Shown: positions 1 to 8,928, counted from the stretch's first letter. The stretch is 64,000 nt of DNA from Hamadaea flava (GCF_024172085.1 NZ_JAMZDZ010000001.1:2914001-2978000); one strand, 5' to 3'. The notes: generated by a model from the sequence alone, not told the origin. A program made the numbers and translations.

Positions 1-1
1 G

Positions 2-1033
2 TACGCCGGCAAGAACGTCGCGTACATCTGGGGCTCCGGCTCGCCGACCCCGCCCGCCGGCACCGTGAGCAGCCGATACTTGCCGCTCGTCCGCGATTTC
101 GGCTGGACGGTACGCCCGCTGACCTGGTGGCAGGCCAACCACCCGGACTGGGTGCTGTACCTCGCCGACGGAGTCACGCCGGCGTACCTGGGCACGGGCA
201 AGTCGGTGCCGCTGGACATGGACAACCCGCTGGTACGCGAGTGGTACTGGGACAACCAGATCCAGCCCGCCATCGACCAGGGCTACACCCTCATCGCCCT
301 GGACAACGTGGTGCCGTGGAACTGGCTGCACGCCAAGGGCCGCTACGACGCCACCGGCGCCTGGGTCGACATGTACACGGGCGACCTCGACGATCCGGCG
401 TACACGACGACCGTGCTCAACTGGCTGGAATACCTGGTGAACCGCCTGCACTCGGTGGGCGTCGCCGCGGCCGGCAACGTGAGCCCGCTCGGCGTCAACC
501 CCTACGAGCGCACCGCCTCGGCCGCTGCCGTCAACCTGGTGGACCTGTGGCTGCACGAGGGCGGCTTCACCCGCTCCCGGGACGCCAACATCGCCGACGA
601 CGAGTGGTCGCAGACCTTCCAGCTGTACCGCAGCGTGGTCAAGACCAAGCCTGTCGTGGACATCAGCATGACCACGACCCCGCATCTCGCCGACGCCGAC
701 CAGAAGCAGGTCGACTGGATCATCGCGAACTACTTCCTGGTCCGCGAGCGGGACACGCTGCTGACGCTGGCCGGCCGGAACGAGTACGGCATGTTCCTGG
801 ACCGCTCCGAGCTGTACCTGAACATCGGCAAGGCCATGTGCGACCCCCAGCTGACCGCGTCAGGTGCCTGGACGCGCAATTACCAGCAGGGCCTCGTCCT
901 GGTCAATCCGTCGTCCACGCTCACGGCCACCGTGACGCTCCCGACAGGCAACTGGGTCGACACCCACGGCAACCCGTACACCGGCACCATCACCCTGCCC
1001 ACCATCTCTGGTGCCGTCCTGACCAGGGTATAG
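2..1033 (+). CDS. putative glycoside hydrolase (GHL15-like), 5' end outside window
   Basis: The frame is open from the first bases of the window, reading YAGKNVAYIWGSGSP before the first GTG at 65, so the gene begins upstream; 343 residues are visible. The sequence looks like a TIM-barrel glycosidase of the putative glycosyl hydrolase-like family 15. It has an aromatic WYWDNQI segment, an IALDNVVPWNW strand end with a candidate acidic residue, and a C-terminal beta-rich tail (LVLVNPSSTLTATVTLP) typical of such enzymes. The substrate cannot be read from sequence. It lies just upstream of a GH20 enzyme and two sugar permeases on the same strand, which fits a carbohydrate-utilisation locus. The family call rests on overall resemblance, so function is moderately certain at best. 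Confidence 0.6.
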   Translation, partial: YAGKNVAYIWGSGSPTPPAGTVSSRYLPLVRDFGWTVRPLTWWQANHPDWVLYLADGVTPAYLGTGKSVPLDMDNPLVREWYWDNQIQPAIDQGYTLIALDNVVPWNWLHAKGRYDATGAWVDMYTGDLDDPAYTTTVLNWLEYLVNRLHSVGVAAAGNVSPLGVNPYERTASAAAVNLVDLWLHEGGFTRSRDANIADDEWSQTFQLYRSVVKTKPVVDISMTTTPHLADADQKQVDWIIANYFLVRERDTLLTLAGRNEYGMFLDRSELYLNIGKAMCDPQLTASGAWTRNYQQGLVLVNPSSTLTATVTLPTGNWVDTHGNPYTGTITLPTISGAVLTRV

Positions 1034-1046
1034 AAAGATCCACTAG

Positions 1047-1076
1047 GTGGGGCGGCGCCCTTCCCGGCCGCCCCAC
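1047..1076 (+). terminator. strong GC hairpin between the two glycosidase genes
   Basis: GTGGGGCGGC at 1047-1056 pairs perfectly with GCCGCCCCAC at 1067-1076 around a 10-base loop. There is no U-tract, as is usual in actinomycetes. It sits 13 bases after the first gene and 22 before the next start, so it may terminate, attenuate or stabilise the upstream mRNA rather than separate the genes fully. Confidence 0.6.
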
Positions 1077-1098
1077 CACCCCCACGGAAGGCACCCCC

Positions 1099-3003
1099 AT
1101 GCTCCACGTCGAGGCGGATCCACCGGCCGAGCTGTCCGGCGGGCTGCGCGACCTCGTCCAGGCGTTCCCCCACCGGATGCGTACCGCCGGACCCGGCGAG
1201 CCGGCCGTCCGGTTCACTCCGGACCCGGACCTCGTCCGCGGTTACGCGACCACCGCCGAGGGCGCCGGCTGGCACATCCGCTACGACCGCCCGTGCGATG
1301 CGTACCGCGCCCTGGGCACGCTGGCCGGCGGCAACCCCCACCAAGCCGGCACCCAGTTCGAGTCCCTGGGGGTCATGCTCGACGTCTCCCGCAACGCCGT
1401 GCTGCGCCCGGCCACGATCTTCGAATTGCTCTGCCGGTACGCGCTGATGGGCGTCAACCAGCTCTGGCTCTACCTGGAGGACACCTACTCGGTCCCGGAC
1501 GAGCCGATGATCGGGTACGCACGCGGCCGCTACACCGCCGACGAGCTGCGCGCGATCGACGACGCGGCCGACCGCCTCGGCATCGAGGTGATCCCCTGCG
1601 TGCAGACCCTCGGCCACCTGGAGCAGTTGCTGCAGTGGCCGCAATACTTCGCGCTGCGCGACACCGACCGGGTGATCGTGGCCGGCGCCGACGACACGTA
1701 CGCCTTGATCGGCCGGATGCTCGACGCCGCCACCAGCCCCCTGCGCAGCAACCGAATCCACATCGGACTCGACGAGGCGCACGGCGTGGGCACCGGCGGC
1801 TATCGAAGCCGCTTCGGCGACCGACCCCCGTTCGAGATCCTGAGCGAGCACCTCGCCAAGGTCAGCGCGATGTGCGCCCAGCGCGGGCTGAGCCCGATGA
1901 TCTGGAGCGACATGTACTTCCGGCTCGGCTCGGCGACCGGCGACTACTACGACCCGGCCACCGAGATCCCGGCCTGGGTCACCGACGCGATGCCGCCCGG
2001 AGTCGGGCTGGTGTACTGGGATTACGAGCACACCGACCCGGCCTTCTACCGGAACTGGATCGGCAAGCACCGCACTTCGCTCGGCGGCCCGCCGGTGTTC
2101 GCCGCCGGCGTGTGGACCCACCACCGGATGTGGGCGCAGCTGCCCCGATCGCTGGCCACCATCTCCGCCGGCATGGCCGCCGCCCGCGACTGCGGGCTCA
2201 CCGAGGCCGTCGTCACCATGTGGGGCAACGACGGCACGGAGTGCGACCTGTACTCCGCGCTGCCCGGAGTGCAGACCTTCGCCGACGCGGGCTATGTACG
2301 CGCTGTTCCCAGTCTTGCGGCCGGCTCATCTGACGACATCGCCGCGAACCTGCTCGGCTCGGCCGGGATCTCGCTCGACGACTGGATCGCCGCGTCCGCT
2401 GTGGACGTTCTGCCCCCGGTGACGGCGCTGCCGTCCGACCCGGCGGCGGCCCGCTGGACCGGCAACGCCGGGAAATGGCTGCTGTGGCACGATCCGGTGC
2501 TCAGCTTCCTCACCGCCACCCTGCCCGACGAGCTGCCCGACCACTACCGGGCGCTGGCAGACCGGCTCTCCGCCGCCGCGACCCGCAGCGCCGACGACGC
2601 GCCGCTGGCCTTCCCGGCAGCCCTCGCCGAGACCCTGGCCGACAAGGCCGACCTGCACCTGCGGACCGGACCGGCGTACCGGCGCGGAGATCACGGCGAG
2701 ATCCGCGACATCGCCGACACCCTGCTGCCCCGGCTGACCGACCGGATCCGGCGATTGCACGCCGTCCACCGCGACACCTGGCACGCGCGCAACAAGCCCT
2801 TCGGTTGGGACGTCGTCGATCGCCGCTACGGCGGGCTGCTGGCCCGGCTGGAGCACCTCGACCGGCTGCTCCGCGAGTGGCTCGCCGACCCGAACCGCCC
2901 CATCGAGGAACTGGCCGATCCCCCCGAGGTGGTCTTCCCCGAAGGCGCGCACACCCGATGCCTCACCCACGCCCGGGTCGCGTCACCCAGCTTCATCCAC
3001 TGA
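1099..3003 (+). CDS. GH20-family beta-N-acetylhexosaminidase-like protein
   Basis: 634-residue predicted glycoside hydrolase of the GH20 (hexosaminidase) type. The central barrel carries HIGLDEAHG, in which D225-E226 match the Asp-Glu pair that GH20 enzymes use for substrate-assisted catalysis. Upstream strands (LYLEDTYSVPDEP, VIPCVQTLGHLEQLL) are typical of the fold. No signal peptide is visible, so it probably acts in the cytoplasm on imported oligosaccharides. The ATG at 1099 was chosen over the much longer open frame because GGAAGG precedes it and the family similarity begins nearby. The two permeases follow on the same strand, consistent with one transport and degradation operon. Exact substrate (GlcNAc or GalNAc) is unknown. 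Confidence 0.82.
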   Translation: MLHVEADPPAELSGGLRDLVQAFPHRMRTAGPGEPAVRFTPDPDLVRGYATTAEGAGWHIRYDRPCDAYRALGTLAGGNPHQAGTQFESLGVMLDVSRNAVLRPATIFELLCRYALMGVNQLWLYLEDTYSVPDEPMIGYARGRYTADELRAIDDAADRLGIEVIPCVQTLGHLEQLLQWPQYFALRDTDRVIVAGADDTYALIGRMLDAATSPLRSNRIHIGLDEAHGVGTGGYRSRFGDRPPFEILSEHLAKVSAMCAQRGLSPMIWSDMYFRLGSATGDYYDPATEIPAWVTDAMPPGVGLVYWDYEHTDPAFYRNWIGKHRTSLGGPPVFAAGVWTHHRMWAQLPRSLATISAGMAAARDCGLTEAVVTMWGNDGTECDLYSALPGVQTFADAGYVRAVPSLAAGSSDDIAANLLGSAGISLDDWIAASAVDVLPPVTALPSDPAAARWTGNAGKWLLWHDPVLSFLTATLPDELPDHYRALADRLSAAATRSADDAPLAFPAALAETLADKADLHLRTGPAYRRGDHGEIRDIADTLLPRLTDRIRRLHAVHRDTWHARNKPFGWDVVDRRYGGLLARLEHLDRLLREWLADPNRPIEELADPPEVVFPEGAHTRCLTHARVASPSFIH

Positions 3004-3044
3004 CCACAGCTACATCCACAACCCGAGACCTTGAGGAGGGTGGC

Positions 3045-4025
3045 ATGGCACTGCCGGCAACCGCAGAGACGGCCGACTCGGCTCCGTCCCCACCATCGCC
3101 GCCCGCCGCACGCCGCCGGCGCACCTGGCGTACCCGGCTGCGCCACGACTGGATGCTGCTGGCCCTGGCCGCCCCCGGTGCCGCGGTCGTGGTGCTGTTC
3201 CACTACGTGCCGCTACTCGGCAACGTCATCGCGTTCAAGGCATATCAGCCCTACCTCGGCATCACCAGCGCGCCCTGGGTCGGCCTGGACAACTTCCGGG
3301 TCATCGTCACCTGGGACCCGGCGTTCCGCAACGCGCTGCTCAACACCGTGATCATCGCGCTGATCCAGGTCATCTTCGTGTTCCCGGTCCCCATCGCGCT
3401 GGCCCTGGTGCTCAACTCGCTGACCTCCGAACGGATCAAACGAGTGGTGCAGTCCGTGCTGTACCTGCCGCACTTCATGTCCTGGGTCATCGTCGTGGCC
3501 ATCTTCCAGCAGATGCTGGGCGGCTCCGGCCTGTTGCACACCTGGCTGCGTACCAAGGGCATCGAAGGCCCCGACATCATCGGCAACCCGGACATGTTCA
3601 AGGAACTCATCACCGCCCAGGTCATCTGGAAGGACACCGGCTGGGGAACCATCCTGTTCCTCGCGGCGCTCTCCCGCATCGACCTGTCGCTCTACGAAGC
3701 CGCCGCAGCCGACGGCGCGAGCCGGATGCGCCAGCTCTGGCACGTCACCCTGCCCGGGCTGCGCAGCGTGATCGTCCTGCTGCTCATCCTCAAGCTCGGC
3801 GACGTGCTGACCGTCGGATTCGAACAGATCCTGCTGCAACAGAACGCGGTCGGCGTCGACGCCTCAGAAGTGCTCGACACCTACGTCTACAACAACAGCG
3901 TCATAGCCGGGAACTGGGGCGCGAGCGCGGCCGTCGGGCTGGTCAAGGGCGTCATCGGGGTGGGCCTGGTCCTCACGGCCAACAAGATCGCCCACATGTT
4001 CGGCGAGCGCGGGGTCTACCAGTGA
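3045..4025 (+). CDS. carbohydrate ABC transporter permease (LplB type)
   Basis: 326-residue integral membrane permease. After a Pro/Ala/Arg-rich cytoplasmic N-terminus (to about residue 35), hydrophobic segments start with WMLLALAAPGAAVVVLF. The EAA loop that contacts the ATPase is clear: YEAAAADGASRMRQLWHVTLP. The length, the FKAYQP segment after TM1 and the binding to a second permease are typical of LplB/YtcP sugar or oligosaccharide importers. GAGGAGGG precedes the ATG at 3045. The stop overlaps the upstream part of the next frame, indicating one operon. No ATPase is encoded nearby; actinomycetes often use a shared MsiK-type ATPase, which is an inference here. Confidence 0.9.
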   Translation: MALPATAETADSAPSPPSPPAARRRRTWRTRLRHDWMLLALAAPGAAVVVLFHYVPLLGNVIAFKAYQPYLGITSAPWVGLDNFRVIVTWDPAFRNALLNTVIIALIQVIFVFPVPIALALVLNSLTSERIKRVVQSVLYLPHFMSWVIVVAIFQQMLGGSGLLHTWLRTKGIEGPDIIGNPDMFKELITAQVIWKDTGWGTILFLAALSRIDLSLYEAAAADGASRMRQLWHVTLPGLRSVIVLLLILKLGDVLTVGFEQILLQQNAVGVDASEVLDTYVYNNSVIAGNWGASAAVGLVKGVIGVGLVLTANKIAHMFGERGVYQ

Positions 4026-4066
4026 CGGCCACGGCCCGGAATAGTCGCGTACGAGAGGAGAACATC

Positions 4067-5020
4067 GTGAGCGCGAGCTCGGTGGCGAACAAGCGGCCGG
4101 CGGTGATCAGCCGGGCCGCCGGACGGCGGTACCGCGCGGCCGGTCCGGGTAGCACCCCCGCGTCGATACCCGCCCGCGCCGCCAAGGGACTGCTGCTGCT
4201 GATCGCCTGCGCAGTCGTGGTGATGCCGTTCATCGCGGTGGTCTCCACCAGCCTGGCCGACGACCGGCAGGTCAGCCAGGCCGGCGGACTGGTGCTGTGG
4301 CCGGAGCGGCCGTCGTTCGACGCGTACCGGGCCATCTTCGCCGGTGGCGTGGTGTCCCGGGCGCTGCTGGTGTCCGTCGGCATCACCGTCGTCGGCACGC
4401 TGCTCAGCCTCGCCTGCACCACCCTGCTGGCGTACGCGTTGTCCCGGCCGGGCAGCTTCGGCAGCAAGCCGCTGCTGATGATGGTGCTGTTCACCCTGCT
4501 CTTCACGCCCGGCATGATCCCCAGCTACCTGATGGTCAAAGAGCTGCACCTGCTCAACTCGTACTGGGCCCTGATCGTCCCGGCGCTCATCAACGGCTTC
4601 AACGTCGTGGTGATGCGGTCGTTCTTCCTGGACCTGCCGCAGGAACTGCTCGACGCGGCGCGCATCGACGGCGCCGGCGAGTGGCAGATGCTGCGCCGGG
4701 TGGTCATGCCGCTGTCCAAGGCGGTGATCGCCGTGGTCGGACTGTTCTACGCCGTCGCCTATTGGAACAACTATTTCTCGGCGCTGCTCTACATCAGCGA
4801 CGCCACCAAGTGGCCGGTACAGCTGGTCCTGCGCACGTACGTGGTCGACGGGTCCACCATCGGGGTCGACAGCAGCCAGATCACCGGCGTGATCCCGCCA
4901 CCGCAGCAGTCCCTCCAGATGGCCATCCTGGTGGTCTCGTTGCTGCCCATCGTCGTGCTCTACCCCTTCCTGCAACGCCACTTCGCCAAGGGCATCCTGA
5001 TCGGTGCCGTGAAAGGCTGA
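4067..5020 (+). CDS. carbohydrate ABC transporter permease (YtcP/LplC type)
   Basis: 317-residue partner permease of the preceding gene. It has about six hydrophobic segments and an EAA loop, LDAARIDGAGEWQMLRRVVMP. The C-terminus (QRHFAKGILIGAVKG) is characteristic of the LplC/YtcP subfamily. I prefer GTG 4067 because AGAGGAG lies 7 bases upstream; an in-frame GTG at 4022 overlaps the previous stop but has no clear ribosome site. With the preceding gene it should form a heterodimeric membrane channel. The dehydrogenase that follows starts 7 bases after the stop. Confidence 0.9.
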   Translation: MSASSVANKRPAVISRAAGRRYRAAGPGSTPASIPARAAKGLLLLIACAVVVMPFIAVVSTSLADDRQVSQAGGLVLWPERPSFDAYRAIFAGGVVSRALLVSVGITVVGTLLSLACTTLLAYALSRPGSFGSKPLLMMVLFTLLFTPGMIPSYLMVKELHLLNSYWALIVPALINGFNVVVMRSFFLDLPQELLDAARIDGAGEWQMLRRVVMPLSKAVIAVVGLFYAVAYWNNYFSALLYISDATKWPVQLVLRTYVVDGSTIGVDSSQITGVIPPPQQSLQMAILVVSLLPIVVLYPFLQRHFAKGILIGAVKG

Positions 5021-5026
5021 CTTGAG

Positions 5027-6283
5027 ATGAACGCTCCGGTACGCATCGCCATCCTCGGCGCCGGCGGGCGTGGCAGCAGCTACGCCCAATGGGTCGCGAA
5101 CCATCCCGACCGCGCCCAGGTGGTCGCCGTCGCCGATCCCCGCGACGCGTACCGGGACGCCATCGCCGACCGGCACGCGGTTCCGGCCGATGCGCGGTAC
5201 CGCAACTGGCAGGAACTGCTCGCCCAGCCCGGCCGGATCGCGGACGTAGCCATCATCGCCACCCCAGACCGCGAGCACACCGCCCCAGCCCTGGCGTTGG
5301 CCGCCCGCGGCTACCACCTGCTGCTGGAGAAGCCGATCGCGCCGACCGAGGCCGAGTGCCGGGAAGTGGTCGACGCGGTGACGAAGGCAGGTGTGCTCTT
5401 CGCGGTCTGCCACGTGATGCGGTACACGCCCTACACCGCGACGGTGAAGAAGGTGGTCGACTCCGGACGTCTCGGGGACGTGATCAACGTTCATCACCTG
5501 GAGCCGGTCGGGTTCTGGCATCAGGCTCACTCGTTCGTCCGTGGCAACTGGCGCAACACCGCCGAGTCCAGCTTCATGCTGCTGGCCAAATCGGTGCACG
5601 ACATCGACTGGCTCCAGTACGTGATGGGCCGCCCGATCCACCGGGTGGCGAGCTTCGGCGGACTCGCCCATTTCACTCGCGAGAACCAGCCGGCCGGCGC
5701 GGCGGACCGCTGCCTGGACTGTGCGGTGGAGCCGGGCTGTGCCTACTCCGCGCCCCGCATCTACGGCCGTTACCTGGCCGCCGGTGCGACCGGCTGGCCG
5801 CTGACCGTCCTCGACCCGGAGCCGACCGAGACCTCCATCGAGCAGGCGCTGCGCACCGGACCCTACGGGCGCTGCGTGTACGCGTGCGACAACGACGTGG
5901 TGGACCACCAGGTGGTTTCGCTGGAGTTCGCCGGTCAGCGAACCGCGACGTTCACGATGACCGCGTTCAGCGAGCACACGCACCGGCAGACGCAGATCTT
6001 CGGCACGCGCGGCGAACTCGTCGGCGACGGCGAGACGGTGCGGGTGTTCGACTTCCTCACCCACACCTGGGAGGAGGTGCCGACGGAGGTCGTCGGCGAC
6101 GCGACGGCGGCCGGCGGGCACGGCGGTGGCGACGACGCCCTGATGAGCGCTTTCGTCACGGCGGTCGCCTCCGGCGACCCATCGAGCATCCACAGCGGAC
6201 CCGCCGAGTCGTTGAACTCGCACCTCGCGGTGTTCGCCGCGGAGCGGGCCCGGCTCTCCGGCACCCTGGTCACCATCGACTGA
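5027..6283 (+). CDS. Gfo/Idh/MocA family sugar oxidoreductase
   Basis: 418-residue NAD(P)-dependent dehydrogenase. The N-terminal Rossmann motif GAGGRGSSYAQWV starts near residue 10. The family EKP motif (LLLEKPIAPTEAEC) places the catalytic lysine, and HVMRYTPY follows. A Cys-containing stretch, CLDCAVEPGCAYSAP, in the C-terminal domain recurs in a subgroup of the family. Substrates are usually sugars or inositols oxidised at a ring hydroxyl. It probably processes the sugar imported by the two permeases, as it is the fourth gene of the apparent operon. It ends six bases before a minus-strand gene remnant. Confidence 0.88.
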   Translation: MNAPVRIAILGAGGRGSSYAQWVANHPDRAQVVAVADPRDAYRDAIADRHAVPADARYRNWQELLAQPGRIADVAIIATPDREHTAPALALAARGYHLLLEKPIAPTEAECREVVDAVTKAGVLFAVCHVMRYTPYTATVKKVVDSGRLGDVINVHHLEPVGFWHQAHSFVRGNWRNTAESSFMLLAKSVHDIDWLQYVMGRPIHRVASFGGLAHFTRENQPAGAADRCLDCAVEPGCAYSAPRIYGRYLAAGATGWPLTVLDPEPTETSIEQALRTGPYGRCVYACDNDVVDHQVVSLEFAGQRTATFTMTAFSEHTHRQTQIFGTRGELVGDGETVRVFDFLTHTWEEVPTEVVGDATAAGGHGGGDDALMSAFVTAVASGDPSSIHSGPAESLNSHLAVFAAERARLSGTLVTID

Positions 6284-6288
6284 CGGCG

Positions 6289-6405
6289 TCAGTCGTCAGG
6301 TTCCTCCTGCTCCGTCAGCCACCGGAGGTGGGTCTCCCAGGCGGACTGTTCTGTGGTGCCGAGCGCGGCACCGATCTGCGTCCACGACGCCCCGGCGACG
6401 CGGTC
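6289..6405 (-). pseudogene. C-terminal remnant of an HTH-like small protein
   Basis: On the minus strand the frame ending at 6289 reads VAGASWTQIGAALGTT then EQSAWETHLRWLTEQEE, followed by PDD and a stop. The SWTQIGAALG segment closely resembles the recognition-helix region of small actinobacterial helix-turn-helix proteins. Upstream in the same frame (before about 6405) the translation turns into Pro/Arg-rich non-protein-like sequence and no good start exists. It is best read as the surviving 3' end of a lost gene. A real, very short gene cannot be ruled out. Confidence 0.45.
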
Positions 6406-6437
6406 ATGATTGCCCGGCAGCTTGCTGCCGTCATGAT
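6404..6437. repeat. hairpin flanked by direct TCATGAT repeats
   Basis: CGGCAG (6415-6420) and CTGCCG (6425-6430) form a perfect stem with loop CTTG. The hairpin is flanked on both sides by TCATGAT (6404-6410 and 6431-6437). It could be an operator for the gene at 6526, a terminator, or a scar associated with the neighbouring gene remnant. Confidence 0.45.
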
Positions 6438-6525
6438 CGGGCCGCCGGGGCCGCCTTCGTATGGTGGACCGGACGGTTGCCCCGCCGCGCCGTCCTCAGC
6501 ACCGTCTAGGAAGGACAGACGCAGC

Positions 6526-6900
6526 ATGGCGCACAGTGAGCCACAGGCTCTCCTCGTCAACCGGATCGTGCGTGGCCAAGCCAGCCATCGGGAGGTGGAT
6601 CAGGCGGCGCAGAACTTCCAGGACTGGCTCCGTGACGAGTGGGCCGGCGACCAGACGCTGTCCCTGGCCTACTGCGTGAACGAGCTGGCCGACGCCTACG
6701 AGGACCTGACCGGCCGATCGTGGCAAACCGTGTCGATGCCCGATGCGAGCGCCCACATCTGGATGTTCTCGTTCCTCTGCCCCCGTCGTGCCGACCTGTC
6801 CGGGCAGGCCCTCGAATACCTGGGAGCGCTGCTGGCACCGACCGACCGCTTCGCCGCGGTCGCCCGGCAGATCCGGGTGCTGCGTGGGGAATCCGGCTGA
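6526..6900 (+). CDS. hypothetical 124-residue cytoplasmic protein
   Basis: A small acidic protein without signal peptide or membrane segment, and I do not recognise a named domain. Composition and codon use look real (SLAYCVNELADAYEDLTG, ALEYLGALLAPTDRFAAV), with mostly helical character. AGGAAGG lies about 10 bases before the ATG at 6526, which supports this start over the much longer open frame. It stands alone between the sugar locus and the fatty-acid island. Confidence 0.7.
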   Translation: MAHSEPQALLVNRIVRGQASHREVDQAAQNFQDWLRDEWAGDQTLSLAYCVNELADAYEDLTGRSWQTVSMPDASAHIWMFSFLCPRRADLSGQALEYLGALLAPTDRFAAVARQIRVLRGESG

Positions 6901-6902
6901 TA

Positions 6903-6992
6903 GTTAGTTCTCGTTCACCCTTCCCGACGCAAAGTCGATCCCGAAGCAAGTGCTACGGATAGCGTCTTCCCAGAAAGTTAGTCATCGTTTAC
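6903..6992 (+). promoter_or_regulatory. two copies of a 16-bp box upstream of the acyl-CoA synthetase
   Basis: GTTAGTTCTCGTTCAC (6903-6918) and GTTAGTCATCGTTTAC (6977-6992) agree at 13 of 16 positions and lie 74 bases apart in the promoter region of the gene starting at 7090. Repeated CGTT-containing boxes of this kind are common TetR-family operators. The word GAAAGTTAG (6973-6981) recurs on the minus strand at 22114-22106 in front of the thiolase operon. Which regulator binds is unknown. Confidence 0.45.
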
Positions 6993-7089
6993 AGTGCCGT
7001 TGAGGCCGCAGCGCCCTCGACGGCACCTGAGGGGTACGCCGGGCCGCACTCCACCAACACCTGCCCGGTAACGGTTGAAGGAGTACCCC

Positions 7090-8928
7090 ATGGACACTGC
7101 TGACACGCTTGCCGCTCAATGCGCGAAGACCGCTGCCGACCAGACCATCCCCGCTCTCCTGCACCGCAACGCCACCGAGTACGCCGACCGGCCCGCGCTG
7201 ACCACACTCGACCGTGACGACACCCGTACCTGGGCGGAGCTGCGCGAAGAGGTCGCCGAACTGTCCGGCGGCCTGGCCGAGATCGGGTTGGCGCCCGGCG
7301 GCCACATGCTGATCATGATGTCCAGCCGGCCGGAACACTGGCTGATCGACCTCGGCGCGGTGCACCTTGGCGCCGTCCCCGCGACGGTCTACCCGACGCT
7401 GAGCACCGATCAGCTGCGCTACCTGGCCGGGCACTGCAACGCCCAGGTGCTCGTGCTCGAAGGCGCGGCCGAGCTGGCCCGCTGGCGTTCGATCCTGCCG
7501 GACCTGCCCAACCTGCGCCGCATCGTGCTGGTCGACGAGACCGACCCCGGCGACACCACCGTCGAGACCGTGCAGCTGGCCCAGCTGCGTACCCGCGGCC
7601 GGGCCGCGCACCAGGCCGATCCGGGCGCCTTCGAACGACGGTGGCGCGAGATCCGGCCCGAGCAGCCGGTGACACTGCTGTACACGTCGGGGACGACCGG
7701 CGACCCTAAGGGCGTCGTGCTCAGCCACCACAACGTCATCTACCAAGCCGTGGTCCTCGAAGCCACCGTGACGGTTCCCGACCACGCGCCGACCGTGGCG
7801 TACCTGCCGCTGGCCCACATCGCCGAGCGGATGCTGGGCATCTACAACCCCATCTACCGCGCGGGCCACGTGACCATCTGCCCCGACGCCACCAAGCTCA
7901 TCCCGGCGCTGCGCACCGTCGGTCCCGCCTCGTTCTTCGGCGTACCGCGGATCTGGGAGAAGATGGCCGCCGGCGTACAGGCACAGGTGAGTGCCGCCGA
8001 ACCGGCGGTCAGGGAGGCATTCACCGCCGCGAGCGCGGTGACGCTGGAGGCGTACGAGTTGCGCGCCGCCGGCAAGCCGGTGCCCGAGGAGCTGGCCGCG
8101 CGTGTGGAGCAGGCCGAAGCCACGGTGCTGCGGCCCCTCCAGACGATGCTGGGCCTGCAGAGCATGGTCTGGGCCGGCAGCGGCGCGGCCCCGATCCCGG
8201 TCGACGTGCTGCGGTTCCTGGCCGGTCTCGGCGTCGACGTGCTGGAAGTCTGGGGCATGACCGAGACCACCGGCACCGCCACCATCAACACCCCCGGGCG
8301 CTTTCGCACGGGAACCGTCGGGCGACCCAACCCTGGCATGGAGGTACGCCTGGCGGAGGACGGCGAGATCCTGGTCCGTGGTCCGTTGGTGTGCGCCGGA
8401 TATCTGCGTGCGGACGGCACCGTGGCGGCAGTCACCGACGCGGACGGCTGGCTGGCCACCGGCGATGTGGGTGTCATGGACGAGGACGGCTTCCTCACCA
8501 TCACCGACCGCAAGAAGGAACTCATCATCACCTCGAGCGGCAAGAACATCTCGCCGGCTCGCATCGAAGGGCTGCTGCGCGCGCATCCGCTCATCGGTCA
8601 AGCCGTCGCGATCGGCGACCGGCGGCCCTACGTCACCGCGCTGATCGTGCTCGACGACGAGGTCGCACCGCTCTGGGCGCGCTCGCAGGGCATCGCCGAA
8701 CCCAACCTGCCCGGCCTGGCCGCCGACCCGATGTTGCTCGCCGAGATCCAAGCTGCCGTGAACGCCGCCAACGCCCAGCTGGCGCGACCCGAGCAGGTCA
8801 AGTCCTTCCGGGTGCTGCCGTCGAGCTGGACGGCCGAGACGGGCGAGCTGACGCCGACGCTGAAGCTGCGCCGCCGAATCATCGTCGACCGGTACAGCGA
8901 GAACATCGACACGCTCTACGACGCTTAG
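7090..8928 (+). CDS. long-chain acyl-CoA synthetase (AMP-forming), FadD15-like
   Basis: 612-residue ANL-superfamily ligase that activates a carboxylic acid to its CoA thioester through an acyl-AMP. The phosphate-binding loop YTSGTTGDPKGV starts at residue 198. WGMTETTGTATIN is motif A5, and TDRKKELIITSSGKNISP is the hinge and A8 region. A long insert (VREAFTAASAVTLEAYELRA) is typical of the long-chain FAA1/FadD15 branch. The ATG at 7090 has AAGGAG seven bases upstream; the TTG at 7075 is less likely. It faces the acyl-CoA dehydrogenase operon convergently. In this island it is the likely CoA-activating step for acids made from oligo-isoprenoid aldehydes, which is an inference. Confidence 0.92.
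   Translation: MDTADTLAAQCAKTAADQTIPALLHRNATEYADRPALTTLDRDDTRTWAELREEVAELSGGLAEIGLAPGGHMLIMMSSRPEHWLIDLGAVHLGAVPATVYPTLSTDQLRYLAGHCNAQVLVLEGAAELARWRSILPDLPNLRRIVLVDETDPGDTTVETVQLAQLRTRGRAAHQADPGAFERRWREIRPEQPVTLLYTSGTTGDPKGVVLSHHNVIYQAVVLEATVTVPDHAPTVAYLPLAHIAERMLGIYNPIYRAGHVTICPDATKLIPALRTVGPASFFGVPRIWEKMAAGVQAQVSAAEPAVREAFTAASAVTLEAYELRAAGKPVPEELAARVEQAEATVLRPLQTMLGLQSMVWAGSGAAPIPVDVLRFLAGLGVDVLEVWGMTETTGTATINTPGRFRTGTVGRPNPGMEVRLAEDGEILVRGPLVCAGYLRADGTVAAVTDADGWLATGDVGVMDEDGFLTITDRKKELIITSSGKNISPARIEGLLRAHPLIGQAVAIGDRRPYVTALIVLDDEVAPLWARSQGIAEPNLPGLAADPMLLAEIQAAVNAANAQLARPEQVKSFRVLPSSWTAETGELTPTLKLRRRIIVDRYSENIDTLYDA

Noticed and set aside
4016-6223. 735-codon open frame on the minus strand opposite the permease and dehydrogenase genes
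   Set aside because: Third-position GC bias and clear family motifs lie on the plus strand; the minus translation is His/Arg/Val-rich with no domain.
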